NCBI GenBank assembly: GCA_021018815.1
Contig: JAITYX010000042.1
Coordinates: 2,371,001-2,435,000 of the forward strand
Source of the DNA: Talinum fruticosum
Lineage: Eukaryota > Streptophyta > Magnoliopsida > Caryophyllales > Talinaceae
Reading direction: 5' to 3'
DNA length: 64,000 bases
Part shown: positions 1-12,048 of the stretch, in pieces
How the letters are laid out: each line of letters begins with the position of its first letter
Numbering within the stretch: position 1 is the stretch's first letter
Position numbers and translations under genes: made by a program
The notes under the pieces: model-generated
Told to the model about the DNA's origin: nothing
The model's database searches: none
The model's input: the letters and a program-made list of their open reading frames with translations, nothing else

Positions 1-709
1 AGATTACCAATAAGGGCTGGATAAAACGGTCTTTGTAGTCCCAAAACATGAACAAAATGAGTTGAAAATGGATTTCTGTCATACTTCAACCCAAGGGTCC
101 TATTGAGACAGAAGGGCTCCTGCAGTGTTAAAGCTTCCCCTTGCAGACCTGCAGTCGCAATCCTCTCCACGCAAGATTAGGCTGCATAGGGCATACATTT
201 GAAATCCTTTTCTGGTCCAATTTAGATGGGAACCTCTCTCTCTCACACACACGGGGGGTTCTTTAAACAGTCATGGAAAGAAATATGGTAATACTTTACA
301 CATTCTATAATAAGAATTCCTAGTAACACAACGACACTCGTATCTGCATTTAGTTTAACTAGCTGGAGTTCCTGACTGCGAGAGATAAACATTCGAGAAC
401 AAAGGGGGAGAGAAGGATGAAACCATCATGTTTAACTCTCTAAGATCCACAAGTTATTATTATTCATTCTCAGGTTGGTTCTTCACTCTGCAACAGTTTC
501 CTCTGCCCAACCCAAACAGCAGCATAGAACTTGTAACGGAAACGGGATCAAATGCAGAGTTGGACCCTTAAGAAGCTGATTATTTAGCTATTTCCAAATC
601 CCACATCATGGCCAAACCTAAAAACCAATTGTAGCTCAAACTCCCAGTAAATCAAACCCAAAACCTCAGACAAAAACAATGGGAGAAAACTTGATTTCAA
701 AGTTCAAAC
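1..709 (-). other. Intron 2 of the LRB/POB1 gene (partial, runs off left edge)
   Basis: The donor GT lies at 709-708, just after exon 2 of the BTB gene. No BTB or BACK coding block could be found on the minus strand between here and position 1, so exon 3 should lie beyond the left edge. The stretch holds no other gene that I can support. Confidence 0.6.
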
Positions 710-1688
710 ATTCCAGCACCTGATGGTGATTCTTCAATCATTGCAACAGCTTCTTCATCATCATTGTCGCAAGCTAAAAGATCATCACCATCAGATTGAT
801 TCAAAACCTGCTCCTCAGGACCCACAGCAACATCCGCGCCTGTAAAAACAACAAAAGTAGACCAACAAAGATCACAAAGACACTCCATGCCAATACCAAC
901 GAAGCAAAACATAATTTTCGTGCAAAATCAAAAGTATGTAGGACAGAAAAGCAATATTATAGCAAAACATAATTTACAAGCACACCAGGGTTTCCTAATT
1001 TTAGGGGGGCGAAGGCAAAAACAACAAGAGTTATCAATTAACAGGACTATAACTAGACTATGGGAGTGTCTACTACAACTCCCTTATATCCGATTGAAAA
1101 GAACTTCAGTGAATCACAAATCTAGTAAAAATTCTCACTAAAAATCGACAACAAAAGACAGAACGGCAACCAATTCCGTTCATTCACAGGGGCAATCCAA
1201 AAATGATCCAAATGAGCAGAGATGTCTCGCTCCTAATTTCAACCCCCCAAAAAAAAAAACTTCTCTCCTGCTTGGATCCTCATACAACACACAAAAAAAA
1301 AAAATAAAAATTGAAGAGATGACAATGAATTGCTCAATAGCGTCATTTCACATCTGATGAATAAATCCATTTCCACTCCAACCAAGGATCACCCAGGAAA
1401 CCCAAATAATCGAGAAACAGAAAAATGAAAAAGAAATAACAAACCATTCTCCTTCTTCAAATCCTCACGGCGGCGCTTGCGGTGGCGAGCCCAATCAAAG
1501 AGGCTGCAACAACCATCGCCGTCGGACTTGGAATCGGAAGGTCCGGCCATAATCTCGATGCGGAGAACTCGGTCGGAGAAATTGCTGTCGTTGAAGGCGA
1601 AACCGAAGTTGCCCTCCTTGGCCAACTTATCTTCGTCGGATTCCATCACCGTCCTCGGATCGAACAGATCTGTATTCCAATCCTTCAT
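710..1688 (-). CDS. POB1: LRB/POB1-type BTB protein, N-terminal exons 1-2 (partial)
   Basis: Light-response BTB proteins are nuclear substrate adaptors of CUL3 ubiquitin ligases; in Arabidopsis they act on phytochrome signalling. Exon 1 runs from the ATG at 1688 to 1445, and exon 2 from 839 to 710. The junction keeps the frame (GT at 1444-1443, AG at 841-840). Residues about 30-50 read [15 protein letters not shown], followed by [11 protein letters not shown], the family's conserved N-terminal block and basic cluster. Exon 2 encodes the usual acidic linker ([13 protein letters not shown]) before the BTB domain. The BTB, BACK and C-terminal domains lie outside the window. A GTG three bases upstream is in frame but ATG fits the family. 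The leader upstream is CT-rich. Family assignment is firm; LRB1 versus LRB2 cannot be decided here. Confidence 0.88.
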
Positions 1689-1899
1689 CACTACCTCCGA
1701 TCAAAAATGGCGATCCTCCTTGATTTTGTATGTATAAACCCTAATACGAATTCGTTCGCTGACGAAGACGAAGACGAAGACGAAGACGAAGAAGAAATGG
1801 AAGAGGGAGGAGGGGGCAGCTACCTCCACCCTTTTCTATCTCTCTAGTCTGTCTCTCCTTCTCTCTCCTCGATGACTGTGTCCAAATCTTACTTTGTAC

Positions 1900-2829
1900 A
1901 CTACTGTATGTATCCAAATGAGGTTTAGAGCAACTCAGCAGTGAGCTAGCGGAGGTGACAGGCGAATTGAATCGTGAACTTGTACACGTGTCAGGATAAG
2001 ATTGGTTTGTTCTTATATGGTGTGATTTTGGCAATAGCATGGCTGCTTTGACTTGCAAGACGACAGGTCAAACATCGCCGTCCTGTTATTATTTACGACC
2101 ACTTGTATGTAATTTGTAATTATAGATTTTCATTATAATTTATAAACCTGATTTTGATTGAGAAAGATGCATACATATATTAAAACCACAATTTAAGAAG
2201 TATAGAAATGACATGGTATAATGGGTTAAGTTAATTTTACAGTAATTTGTGTTTAGGTTAATAAGATTCTATTTAGTTTTAATTTTGAGTCAAATTATTT
2301 TTAATTTTAGTTAATAACATTTAGGGCATGTTATTTTTGGCGTTTATAACATCTAATAGATCGGAACAATTAAACGCTAATCATAGTAGCTTACAACTAT
2401 TAATAGTTATACCCGCTAATCATAACCTCGATATTTTATTGTTGTTATTGATGTCGTCGTCATTGTTGTTATATGTTATTATAATAATCATCGTTGTCAT
2501 AATTATTGTTATTATTGCAGTAATTATATATTGGTATGAAAAGATATGCAAACATTTATATTAAATGTGTTACCAGTGTCATGATATAAAATTATTACAT
2601 AAATATTTTTTCATAAAAATTTATCGACAACATACATATTAACTTACTCCAAAATATTAAAATTAATACTGTAATTTTTTGTGTTTTTATTAAACTTTAT
2701 AATTGTAATTTTTAGATCAATATTATTCGGAGATGAGTTTTGCCACAAAAACATTCATATAATAATAAAAATACGATTAGCAACAAAATATATGTATTTT
2801 TGATTGAATAAAAATTAAATTAATTATCA

Positions 2830-2905
<76 letters not shown>

Positions 2906-4700
2906 GTTGTTGACCATTATTCATTATTGTGAAATGTACAATAAATAATATTACTAACGGTATCTTATAAGATTCATAACAACTCGTAACAATTTGTAAT
3001 AGCTAACAACTAGTTTTTAATAAGTAAAACGAACACACAAATAATCCAATAAATTTGTCTTACAACAAGGGTAAAAAAAAAAAGAATTTTGGGAAAAAAG
3101 ATAAGGTTAGACTCATTTCTATTTAGTTCAATTCAAATTTCAAGTTCACTTTAAACTAATTGTTTCAAAAATAAGATCGAGATATTAATCGAGGCTGTTC
3201 GATTTAAATTTTAGTTTTCCAAATATGAAAATGACATCGTAACAACATTGTAGCATATAAAAGAATTACAAAAGTATTAAATTTTCAAACTCAAAAGATG
3301 AACAAATAAATTATATATAACAAGGTAAAATGGGTGGAGAGAGATCACAAGAGCTCCTTTCACTCCAAGACCAAAAAGATCAAGGTAACCTCATCTCCTA
3401 GTTCATGCCCACCCTCTAATGATGCCATTCTTCCATCTTCAATGGGTGTTCATGACCTAGCAGTTGTGGCCTTTTATTACCTTCATTTCTTTTCAGGATT
3501 GGAGCAAGAGAGCTCTAATGGATCATTCATCCCCTTTCCCAAACACCCCCCAAAAAAAAAAATCAAAATAAATCAACTCAATTTTCAAAATCTTTGAAAA
3601 AATGGGTAGTTCTTTGATGGAAGAATCATCCTCGTATATATGTATATATAGTAGTGGAAGAAATGAATACATGATCAAAGAATGAGATTCACCCACAGTT
3701 TTCTAATAAAATATTAAAATATAAATGTGGGATTCATTGAATTTTTATTTCATGTCTTTTATTAATAACAAAAAAAGAAAAAGAGAAAAATAAAATCATG
3801 GAGGTCTTGGATTGATGCAAGAATCCTTTGGGATGAGATTGTGCTCATTATCATTGCTTATGGTCCAAAGAGAATCCTCATAGGTTTTCCTTTTCTTGTC
3901 TATTTTTTCCTCCCAAACATAAAAAAGACATTTTCTGATGAGTTTTGGAACATTTAAATGCATGCATTTGAATAAAGTTGAATACTTGTATTCATAAAAA
4001 TTACCAGAAATTAAGCGCCCAAGTTCACAATCCAAAGTGATACTCCTAAATGCACAAAGGTTTCCTACTTTCACAAGCCAATCAAGTTTTCAATATACCC
4101 AAATCACTGATTACTTCAATTGCATTCATATGACACCAAACTTTAATATACTATCATGTATTTTTCATTGTGCATCATACAACCATGCTAAATAAACTTG
4201 TATTGATATGCGTATTGTGACGAGACAAAATATATTAGCATTCAGTTAGACAACACGACTCATGGCATCAAAAGATATAGAACATACCGTACCATTTGAG
4301 ACTATGGCTGTTCAAATACACAACCAGAACAGGCAGAAAACTGCACAAAAAGAAGTATGACAGAAGTCATTGTAGATCAAGCAAATTTTGACACAAGATC
4401 GTCATTTATATACTCGGGTAAATTGACTAAAGATAAAGGAGGTATGCATGCCTTGCCCCAAGCCGAGCCATTGCCAATGTCATTGCCTCAGAATTACAAG
4501 CTGTGCTCAGAATGGCAAAATATATTACTTTGTTTGTTCTTTTAGGGTCAATGTCGTGGCAAAATATTCACAATGAAGAATTTTTCATGAAATCTAATCT
4601 TAGGTTACTCAACTACATTTCACAGGCCAATACAACCCTTATCTTGATCTCAACAAGAATCATTGGCCGGCAATCATGAAGAAAGGCTACATTATTCCTG
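1900..4700. other. Intergenic, AT-rich, no gene seen
   Basis: This lies between the divergent side of the BTB gene and the 3' end of the coiled-coil gene. It contains a long (AT)n tract, ATT/GTT-rich simple sequence near 2440-2520 and short unconnected ORFs. The first part should contain the BTB gene promoter. Around 2325-2430 there is faint similarity to the 420-bp MITE family described below, too weak to call. Confidence 0.6.
2832..2902. repeat. (AT)n microsatellite, about 70 bp
   Basis: Uninterrupted alternating TA in the intergenic space downstream of the coiled-coil gene. It is a likely length-polymorphic site. Confidence 0.95.
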
Positions 4701-4709
4701 GAAACCAGG

Positions 4710-7700
4710 TCAAGCAGAACCTTTAGAGCCCTTTGGTTGAGAGCTTCGTGCCTCTAGCCTTGCCTCGAGAAGTCTAGCCTTCAATGTAGTTTCCTTTGAG
4801 CCCCTGGGCCATCTTGAAGAAGACTCTGAGATTGCAGAACCTTGTGAGATGAGCTTTGGCTCCCACTTCTTCACTGGACTTGCTGGACCTGCTAACAAGA
4901 AATTACCATGAGAATCATCAACTAACTCGCTCTCGGGGTAAATTCTCTCGCCCTCTATTGATGAGGAGTTATTCCTCATTAGACTTTCGATTATGTTCAT
5001 ATGATTTGCGTTTCCTCCCGGCTGCCAAATCTCTTGCTCCTCCGTTCAAGTAAACCTTCTTCTGTTATTCCCTCTTGGTTAGCTGGCATATTGGATGCAT
5101 TTGTTTCAACATGGGTGCCCTCCTTTTGGGATTTTCCATTACTTGAGACCACCCTTGCTATGTGTTTCTCAAATCGAGCTTGCAAGGTAGATAAACTACG
5201 GCCATCATGTTGCTCCCGAGACTCACACTTTCTCTTCTCAGCATCCATTTTTACCTTCTCTGCAAGATTTCTTTCTCTTGGAACATCATCTTTAGGATGA
5301 ATCACATTGGAGTATTCTCCACCAAAATTCTTGTTCAATTCAAAACAATGGGAGTCACTATCAACAGAATAATCATCATCGTCATCATCAGCATTTTGAG
5401 GAGCACTAGTGGCCTCATTCAAGGGGAAGGACTCCAAAGACTGGCGGCGCAAGCCACTCCCTTAGAATTTTTGGTGGGAAAGTCAAAATTTTCCCCAGAA
5501 TCCAAAGTTTGCCTAGCTTTAAGAAAACTTTCTATTTCGGGTCTAAGCTTGTCCACAATCATGCCGTTTTCTCCCACATCCTTTCGTACTTCTTCTGCTA
5601 GTTTCATTTGCACCCGCTCATCCAACCAAGCCTCAGATATATGGAGAACCAAGCTATCAACATGTTCTCTGTGAACCTGCTCCTTTTCAGTCCTGTATTT
5701 TAGCGACCTAAGTTCCTGCTCGTAGTCTCTTATACCCAGAGCAAACTCATCACACAAGTCTTCCAAGAGGATCCTAGCCCTTCTTTCCCTTTCTAGATCA
5801 CTCAAAACCTTAGAAAAGGAAGATTTCATCTCCGACATCTCTCGAGCCAGCTTTCGATGCAAACTTTCAGAGCGTTTCCTTAGTTTCCTTTCATCTTCTA
5901 GTTCTTCCTTCACTGATTGCAATGCAGACTGTACTCGATCTAGATCCATGTTCTTCTTGACAAGTCTAAGCTCAGAAACTTGTTTCATAAGGTCGTCTAT
6001 TACCTTCCTGTCCATTTGCTTCTCCCGAAGCAGCTCTTTGATTCTTGTCCGGGCATCATCCAGCTCCATTTTAAGAGTCTTCACCCGCAATGAGTGAGAT
6101 GCATGCTGTTCTTCAAGGCACCAAATGCGGTTTAGAACTTTGAGCAATTCCGTGGATGTTTTAAGGCTACAACTTGGATCACCCACCCTGCTCTTGTATT
6201 CCTGAGAACTACTAGGAGTAGCAGGAGGGTAATAAGGTGTTATCTGTACAGTAAACAAGACAGAATTAGCATATCTAAAATATAAGGCAACTGAAGCTTT
6301 AAAGAATAAAAGAACCAAATTGAAATAACTATACACAAAAATTACGTGTAAAACTTATAGAATATGCATTCGAGAACTCATGCTCAGCAAAATGCAATGT
6401 TCGGTAAGATATGAATTTTTGCAGTACATCTTACCAAACAGAGAGTAACCACAAAATAACCTCTAGGCAAGATGGATGTTATCTCCTTGCTTTGTTGGGA
6501 TTTGGGGACATTGCAAATTCTCCTTTTATGGTCAACTGATGTTAGCAACAAATTGCCACAACTTAAAAAACTTTTCCTTAATCGTGCATGTGGTCAAGTG
6601 GCATTGTCACAGAGTTGCCACAAAATTGAGGAAAGTTTTGCCATGTCGCACTTGCCCGCACGTATTTTTAAGAGTCAAGCAATGACACAGCTATGGATAT
6701 TGGACTGGTCCATTTTTTAGAAATTTTGGTTACTATTCTTAAAAGGATTAACCGCCCATGGCCATGTCAAAGTGACAAGTTTTCCGTATGGTATTTGGGG
6801 CAAAATATATAGGTTAACCATAGTTAGTGACAGTTAGTATTTGTTTTCAAATAATGAGCGCCCCAATTGTGCACCATATCACTTGCAAGTTGCAAAACAA
6901 GCTGCGTGTAGCAGGCTCAAACCCCGCATCTACTGGGAGGGGATTTTATTATTATTTTTTTTTTGGGGGGAGGGGGTGAGTACACAGCTTTCCTAAGGGC
7001 TATCCTCACACTACACTTCACAATCTCAACCTGCTTATGAACTCCTTTCATTAAATCCACTTCAACCATGTTTGACAATATTGCGTACAAAAAGAGCTAT
7101 ATTCTCATATAAGGTGTGTAGGAAAGTTATTTGCTTGGATTCTATTTTAAATACATGGAAAATTAGAAACTAGCCATATTTCTACAGTAAGATCTCTACT
7201 TCTGTTGATAAAAAATATCCATATAAGACCCAAAGGCGGGAAATCATCCACCAAACTATGTTCAGGAGAAGGGCCCATGTACTAACCTCCATAGAACTGC
7301 CATAACTTGCAGGAGACACTGGCTGGAGAGCATGGCCGTTTCTGTCAACTGATCGATGGTGTCGCATTAGTGATGCCGCAATTTGCCTGTGGAAGGTTCC
7401 AGTACTTACTGGCTGGAATAATTATAGGGAAAGGACATAACCAAGTCAATCACTGAAATGCTCAAGTGAACACCACATTCCAAATTTTTCATAGGACCTA
7501 AAGCATCAATGCAGTGATAGGATCCAAAAGTAATAACCAGATGTTCCACAAAATTCCTAACTTCCTCCAACGTTCAATGGAATTTCCATTGCTAGCAATT
7601 ATTATCAGCAGAATTGGAGGTTAAATTTTGATATCTGTTAATAATCCTACCATGAAAATATTGCTTTTTGCTAAGGTTTTAGATGTTTTATGGACTTTCG

Positions 7701-8462
7701 AACACAAGAAACCCAGGATCAGGAAGAACTAGCGAAAGTAAAATAAAGTTCCCCTAAACCCTAAGAATTGACGCCAAACAAATTCAAAGAGAGTGAAATT
7801 GTAGCAGATATAAAAGTAAATTAGAAAGCAAACAAGAAACCAAAATTCATAGCAAGAACTAGCCAAAACATCAATGCCGAAGGATCAAAACAAAGACCCA
7901 AATCCCAGATATAAAGCTAAATCAAACTATCCCATAATACAAAACCTAAAACAATTTCAGCAAAAACACAACAACCCACAAAAAATAGCCGCAAAATGAC
8001 AATAACCCATCAAGAATTTCAGCAAAAAAACAAACCCAGAAAATTTTTCAACCAAATTACAATGGATTAAGGCATTACCTGCTCGTCAGAAGCACTATCA
8101 GGTGGGTCTTCAAGAACAGGTTGCATCTGTAAACCCTTATTTTTGTGGGCAGTGCTAAAACCCCCTCCTGCTTTGCGATGGTTGCTCATTCTATAGAGAG
8201 AAGGAAGGTGAGGCAAAATCTCCCAAAGATTTGCACCCAATTGCCTGGCTGAGACTGAGCTACTGCTGAGAGTACTATTGTTACCGTTAGAGAGATGTGG
8301 ATGTGGGTCTGGTTGAGAATGGGGCCGGAAAGTCCAGGTGGGTGGTGGAGTACAAACCCCTCCTCCCCTGCTTTTCCCAACCAAAATGCTTGGTTTCAAC
8401 TTTAATCCCGGGAATTCCTCCTTTTCCTCTTCCCCTCCTACACCTTTTTCTCTGTCCTCCAT
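4710..8462 (-). CDS. Coiled-coil protein of the BRANCHLESS TRICHOME / At2g46250 family; two frame breaks
   Basis: Plant-specific coiled-coil family annotated as 'myosin heavy chain-like' or USO1-like; BRANCHLESS TRICHOME is a cytoskeleton-linked member. Exons: 8462-8079, 7412-7287 and 6243-4710, all phase 0. Landmarks in order: CTPPPTWTF near the N-terminus, AASLMRHHRSVDRN, LQPVSPASYGSSME, LKTSTELLKVLNRIW, a long heptad-rich coil with ERKLRKRSESLHRKL and LLEDLCDEFALGIRDYE, then RRQSLESFPLNEATSAPQ, and the C-terminal block ASPVKKWEPKL and LKARLLEARLE. All are family signatures. The frame breaks at about 5459-5461 and again at 5000-5021; each needs one added base. The first could instead be a 75-nt intron (GT at 5535, AG near 5462), but the residues it would remove look conserved. 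Expected length with both breaks mended is about 680 residues. Confidence 0.85.
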
Positions 8463-8559
8463 CTCTTTCTCTCAATCCCCCTTCTTCTCTCATTCCTCCT
8501 CCTTTTCTACCATATTCTTCCTTCCATACTCAAGTAAGCTACTGACCAAGTGACCTCCT

Positions 8560-11090
8560 TTACCCTCCTTTCCAGTTTTCACTGGCTCAAAATTCAAACG
8601 AACTGTATTGGTACTCCTGTTGCCTAGAGCTCTTTACATGGCTGGAGTGGAGATGAATGGGTGGGAGAGAGAATTGCTTAAAAAGCATATATTTTTTGTT
8701 TTTCTCGTTTATTCTTCTGGGTAAAATATTGCCCATTTGCCTAATGTCGTGCAAGATTTGAACTTTTGAGTGTGAATTAGGCTATGCTGTAGATCTCTCT
8801 CTCTCTCTCTCGATCTCTGGTGCAAGCAATGAAGGAGGCAAAATGCACAGTTCGAAAAAGTGGGACTAGATTAATGTTGGGGAAAATGTATAGGGTTATT
8901 TTATTGGATTCCTCCCTAAGATTTATTATGGGCCCTTCCTTTCTTAGGCAGCCATCACAGCTTCTTTTTGGAATTTTCTTTCTTTTCTCATTAATTTAAA
9001 AAGAAAAAAAGATTACATCTTTGGTATGAGTATGACCCCAGGACAGGCCATGTTCAGGTTGTGGGACAAACCCCTTATTATTATTATTATTATTGAATTT
9101 TAAAAATGAAATGGACAAATCATAATTCATCTTTTCTTTTCTTTGATTACTACTAGTTGGCAAAATATAGTAGAATCATTTGAAGTTTAAATATGCAACC
9201 CTTGAGTACATTTTCTATATACTGAACGTAATATTTAGATAGTAAATAAGAGTAAAATTCAAAAATAAAATATTAAGACAAAACAAACAGGAAAAATAAG
9301 GTACTCGTAATTAATATGTGTTACTTGTTGCCTACCCCACTAAGCTTGTTGTCCCCAATTCTCATCACAATGACTTATGCTTGAATAAGCCTTTGGATTA
9401 ATTTCTTTTTGATAAGCTTTGCTCAAGTAACTTTTTCTTTAACCCTCCTTTCAAATGATTGGCAACTCTTTCTTCATTACTATTAGCTATAAAATTGATC
9501 AATTTTTCAACATTTCAAACTTTTTGAGATTTAACTTGAAAATCATAAATTATAATAATCATAAATTACATTAACAACATAAATTTATGCTAAAGTCACT
9601 TATTTAGATAAATTGATATTGTATGAAAATGTGACATTAGAAATGTCTAATTGCAATTTTCTCTCTAAGGTCATCCTCTTTTTTCTTTTTCTTTTATTTT
9701 GTGAATGGTGAGTCACAAGGCAAAGTAGGCCCTTATAGATCATGTGAAGATAATCAATTCAGGACCAAATTACCATGTAATGAATGTTCATATGATCAAG
9801 TGACCTCAATGGTCTACCCCCAAAAAAAAAAAAAAGAAAAAGAAGTGACCTCAATGGTCCATACTTGTATGAGTTAAGTGGGGTTTTTTTTGGGGGGGGA
9901 CGGAGGGGGTCCTAATCTCACTGCTGACAAGAGAGAGGCATTGCATATTGGATTTGGAAATCATACATACCTAGTAGAAGAGGACCAAAAGGGGTCTGTG
10001 GTCCATATTTTCTGTCTTTTACCTTGTGCATTTGTGGTTAGTGCCTCACACTTTTGGCTTTTCCAATGAAGAACAAACACAAATTAATGTATTTCATATG
10101 TCCTCCTATGGAATACAATTGTGCTAGCTTCACCTAATAATAAATAGATTATGCCTAATAGAGAATAGAAGTTTTTTTAAATGTTGATTATCAGGGTTTG
10201 TGACAATAATTATAAAATTGGTATCTTATAATTTTATGATGACTGGTAGAGGACAGATGATTTGTTCCTTAATAACACTCCAGTATGTTCATTTTCAGTC
10301 TAAAAGTTTCATCTCATTGTGCTTCATTTTATCAGCATAAATTTGAATAATATTTAAATTATATTAATAGTCAAATATTTAGAATAATCTATAAAAGTAT
10401 GAAATTATGTAGGAATTAGTATGAAAATCAGTTGGTAGATTGCCTTCAAGGAAGTTTGGACAATGTAAAGTAATAACCTAGGTTTTAGTCAAATTGACTT
10501 TTTGCATAAAAGAGGGACATTATGTAAATATATTTTTTCTTTAAAAAGTCATATTTTTGCCCTAATTTCACATATATAATATGGGGACCTCGAGTTGCTA
10601 TGAAATTCATAAGTAAGATTGCTTAAGGCACTATTGTTTGGTGTGAAAAGGAATGACAGAGGAGGATCTCCTTGGAAGACTTGTCATCTATATATAAACT
10701 ATGTGATGTGGTCCAACAATAAGAATTATTGTTATGGTGGGGCTCACCCTGTTATATCGGTACCATAGTTTTCAACAAATATGTTTATAAAATAAACTGG
10801 TTTATATCAATTTAATTATCAATTTAGATATATTAAAGTACACCTTACAAAAATTATATGTCATGATATCAATTTAATTATCAATTCAAATATACAATGA
10901 TGAATCACTTGAGATCATTTTTACTACTTCAAATTAGTTTTTTGTCTTATTTTCTATGAATTATTGAATTTTACATACATCAATGGAGTTCAATTTTTTC
11001 CATGTCTTTTTCCTAATATATAAATATTATGTGCATAGATTCATACAGTTCCCCGCATATTTTCCACCTTATTTTCAACACATTTTAAAT
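8560..11090. other. Intergenic, no gene seen
   Basis: This lies upstream of the coiled-coil gene. The stretch next to 8462 is pyrimidine/purine-skewed, with a CT run near 8793-8812 and should hold its promoter. There are poly-A/poly-G rich patches (9822-9900) and an ATT run near 9070-9095. The short ORF at 9878-10069 has no recognisable domain. Confidence 0.55.
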
Positions 11091-11094
11091 ACTT

Positions 11095-11519
11095 AAGCCC
11101 TCTTAAACAATGTTTTGAGTAATGTTTAATATTTTGACCAAATTAAGACTCTAACACACCAAATATTAGCGTTAGATAAGCTAATATTTCAAGTAGCGTT
11201 TGCAATAACTTATAACATTTCAAGTAATTTTTTTAAAAAGATAAGAATATTAACTTTTCACATTTTAAAAGTAATTTTTTTGGACAAAAATATCCTTCAT
11301 TAATTTATACTTGGTAAATTATTCATATCATGTTATGTCAATATAAAATAATCAGTCAATCCAACCACTAAATCCACCAAACTCTTTTATTTAACCGCTT
11401 AGTTAAACGAGTTATCCCTAACAACTAAAATCTAACGGTTATACATTACCTAAATAAGTATCTGCTATACAAACAATTATCGCTATTCAAATGGCTCATT
11501 TTCCCGAACATGACCTTAA
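11095..11519. mobile_element. MITE, about 420-bp family, copy 1
   Basis: Along its full length this segment is similar to the reverse complement of 30533-30943. Shared blocks include AATATTAACTTTTCA, ACAAAAATATCC followed by TTCATTAATTT, and AACCACTAAAT. The ends form imperfect inverted repeats (TTAAGCCCTCTT at the left, and GACCTTAA at the right). It has no coding capacity. It sits between the coiled-coil and PIPK genes. Confidence 0.7.
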
Positions 11520-12048
11520 TTTTTTTAAAAAAATTTTTCCAAATCCTCATAGATTTTTGCATATTCTTACACATATAAACTTCTGTAAATTTTGTTATCC
11601 TGTATAGATTTCTAATGAATAAAATGATACAAAATTAAAATAAAAGCTCAAACTTCGGGCGAGTTGGGCTATATTATCTTCGCATGGCCTTGAGACATAA
11701 CAATTTTATCATCATTTATAAAAAGACAGAAGAGCCGAGGACATTGTTCAAATGACAACAGACAATAAGATTAAATTCTGTGATTGATTATTAGGCGATA
11801 AAGATTAATTTTCCATGTATAACAGTCGAAATAAAAATATTAGCCCTTCCCCCCAAAAAACCCAAAAAAAAAGTAAAATAAGTCTTGTCAGTTATATAAA
11901 TCGGTATATAAAAACTTAAACCTGAGTCTCTGATATATCTACTCGTCATTTTCATATAATTAATTTGAATTTGCCTTACAACAAACCGAATTCAATCCTT
12001 CCTTTGTTCCTTTTTTTAAAAAAACTAATTGTGACCTGTTTTTTATTG

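Noticed and set aside
5207..5674. Plus-strand 155-codon ORF
   Set aside because: Antisense shadow of the third exon of the coiled-coil gene.
7381..7396. Acceptor at CCACAG for exon 2 of the coiled-coil gene
   Set aside because: It would put the conserved RHHRSVDRN block out of frame; the acceptor at 7413 gives phase 0 and a family-like STGTFHRQIAAS.
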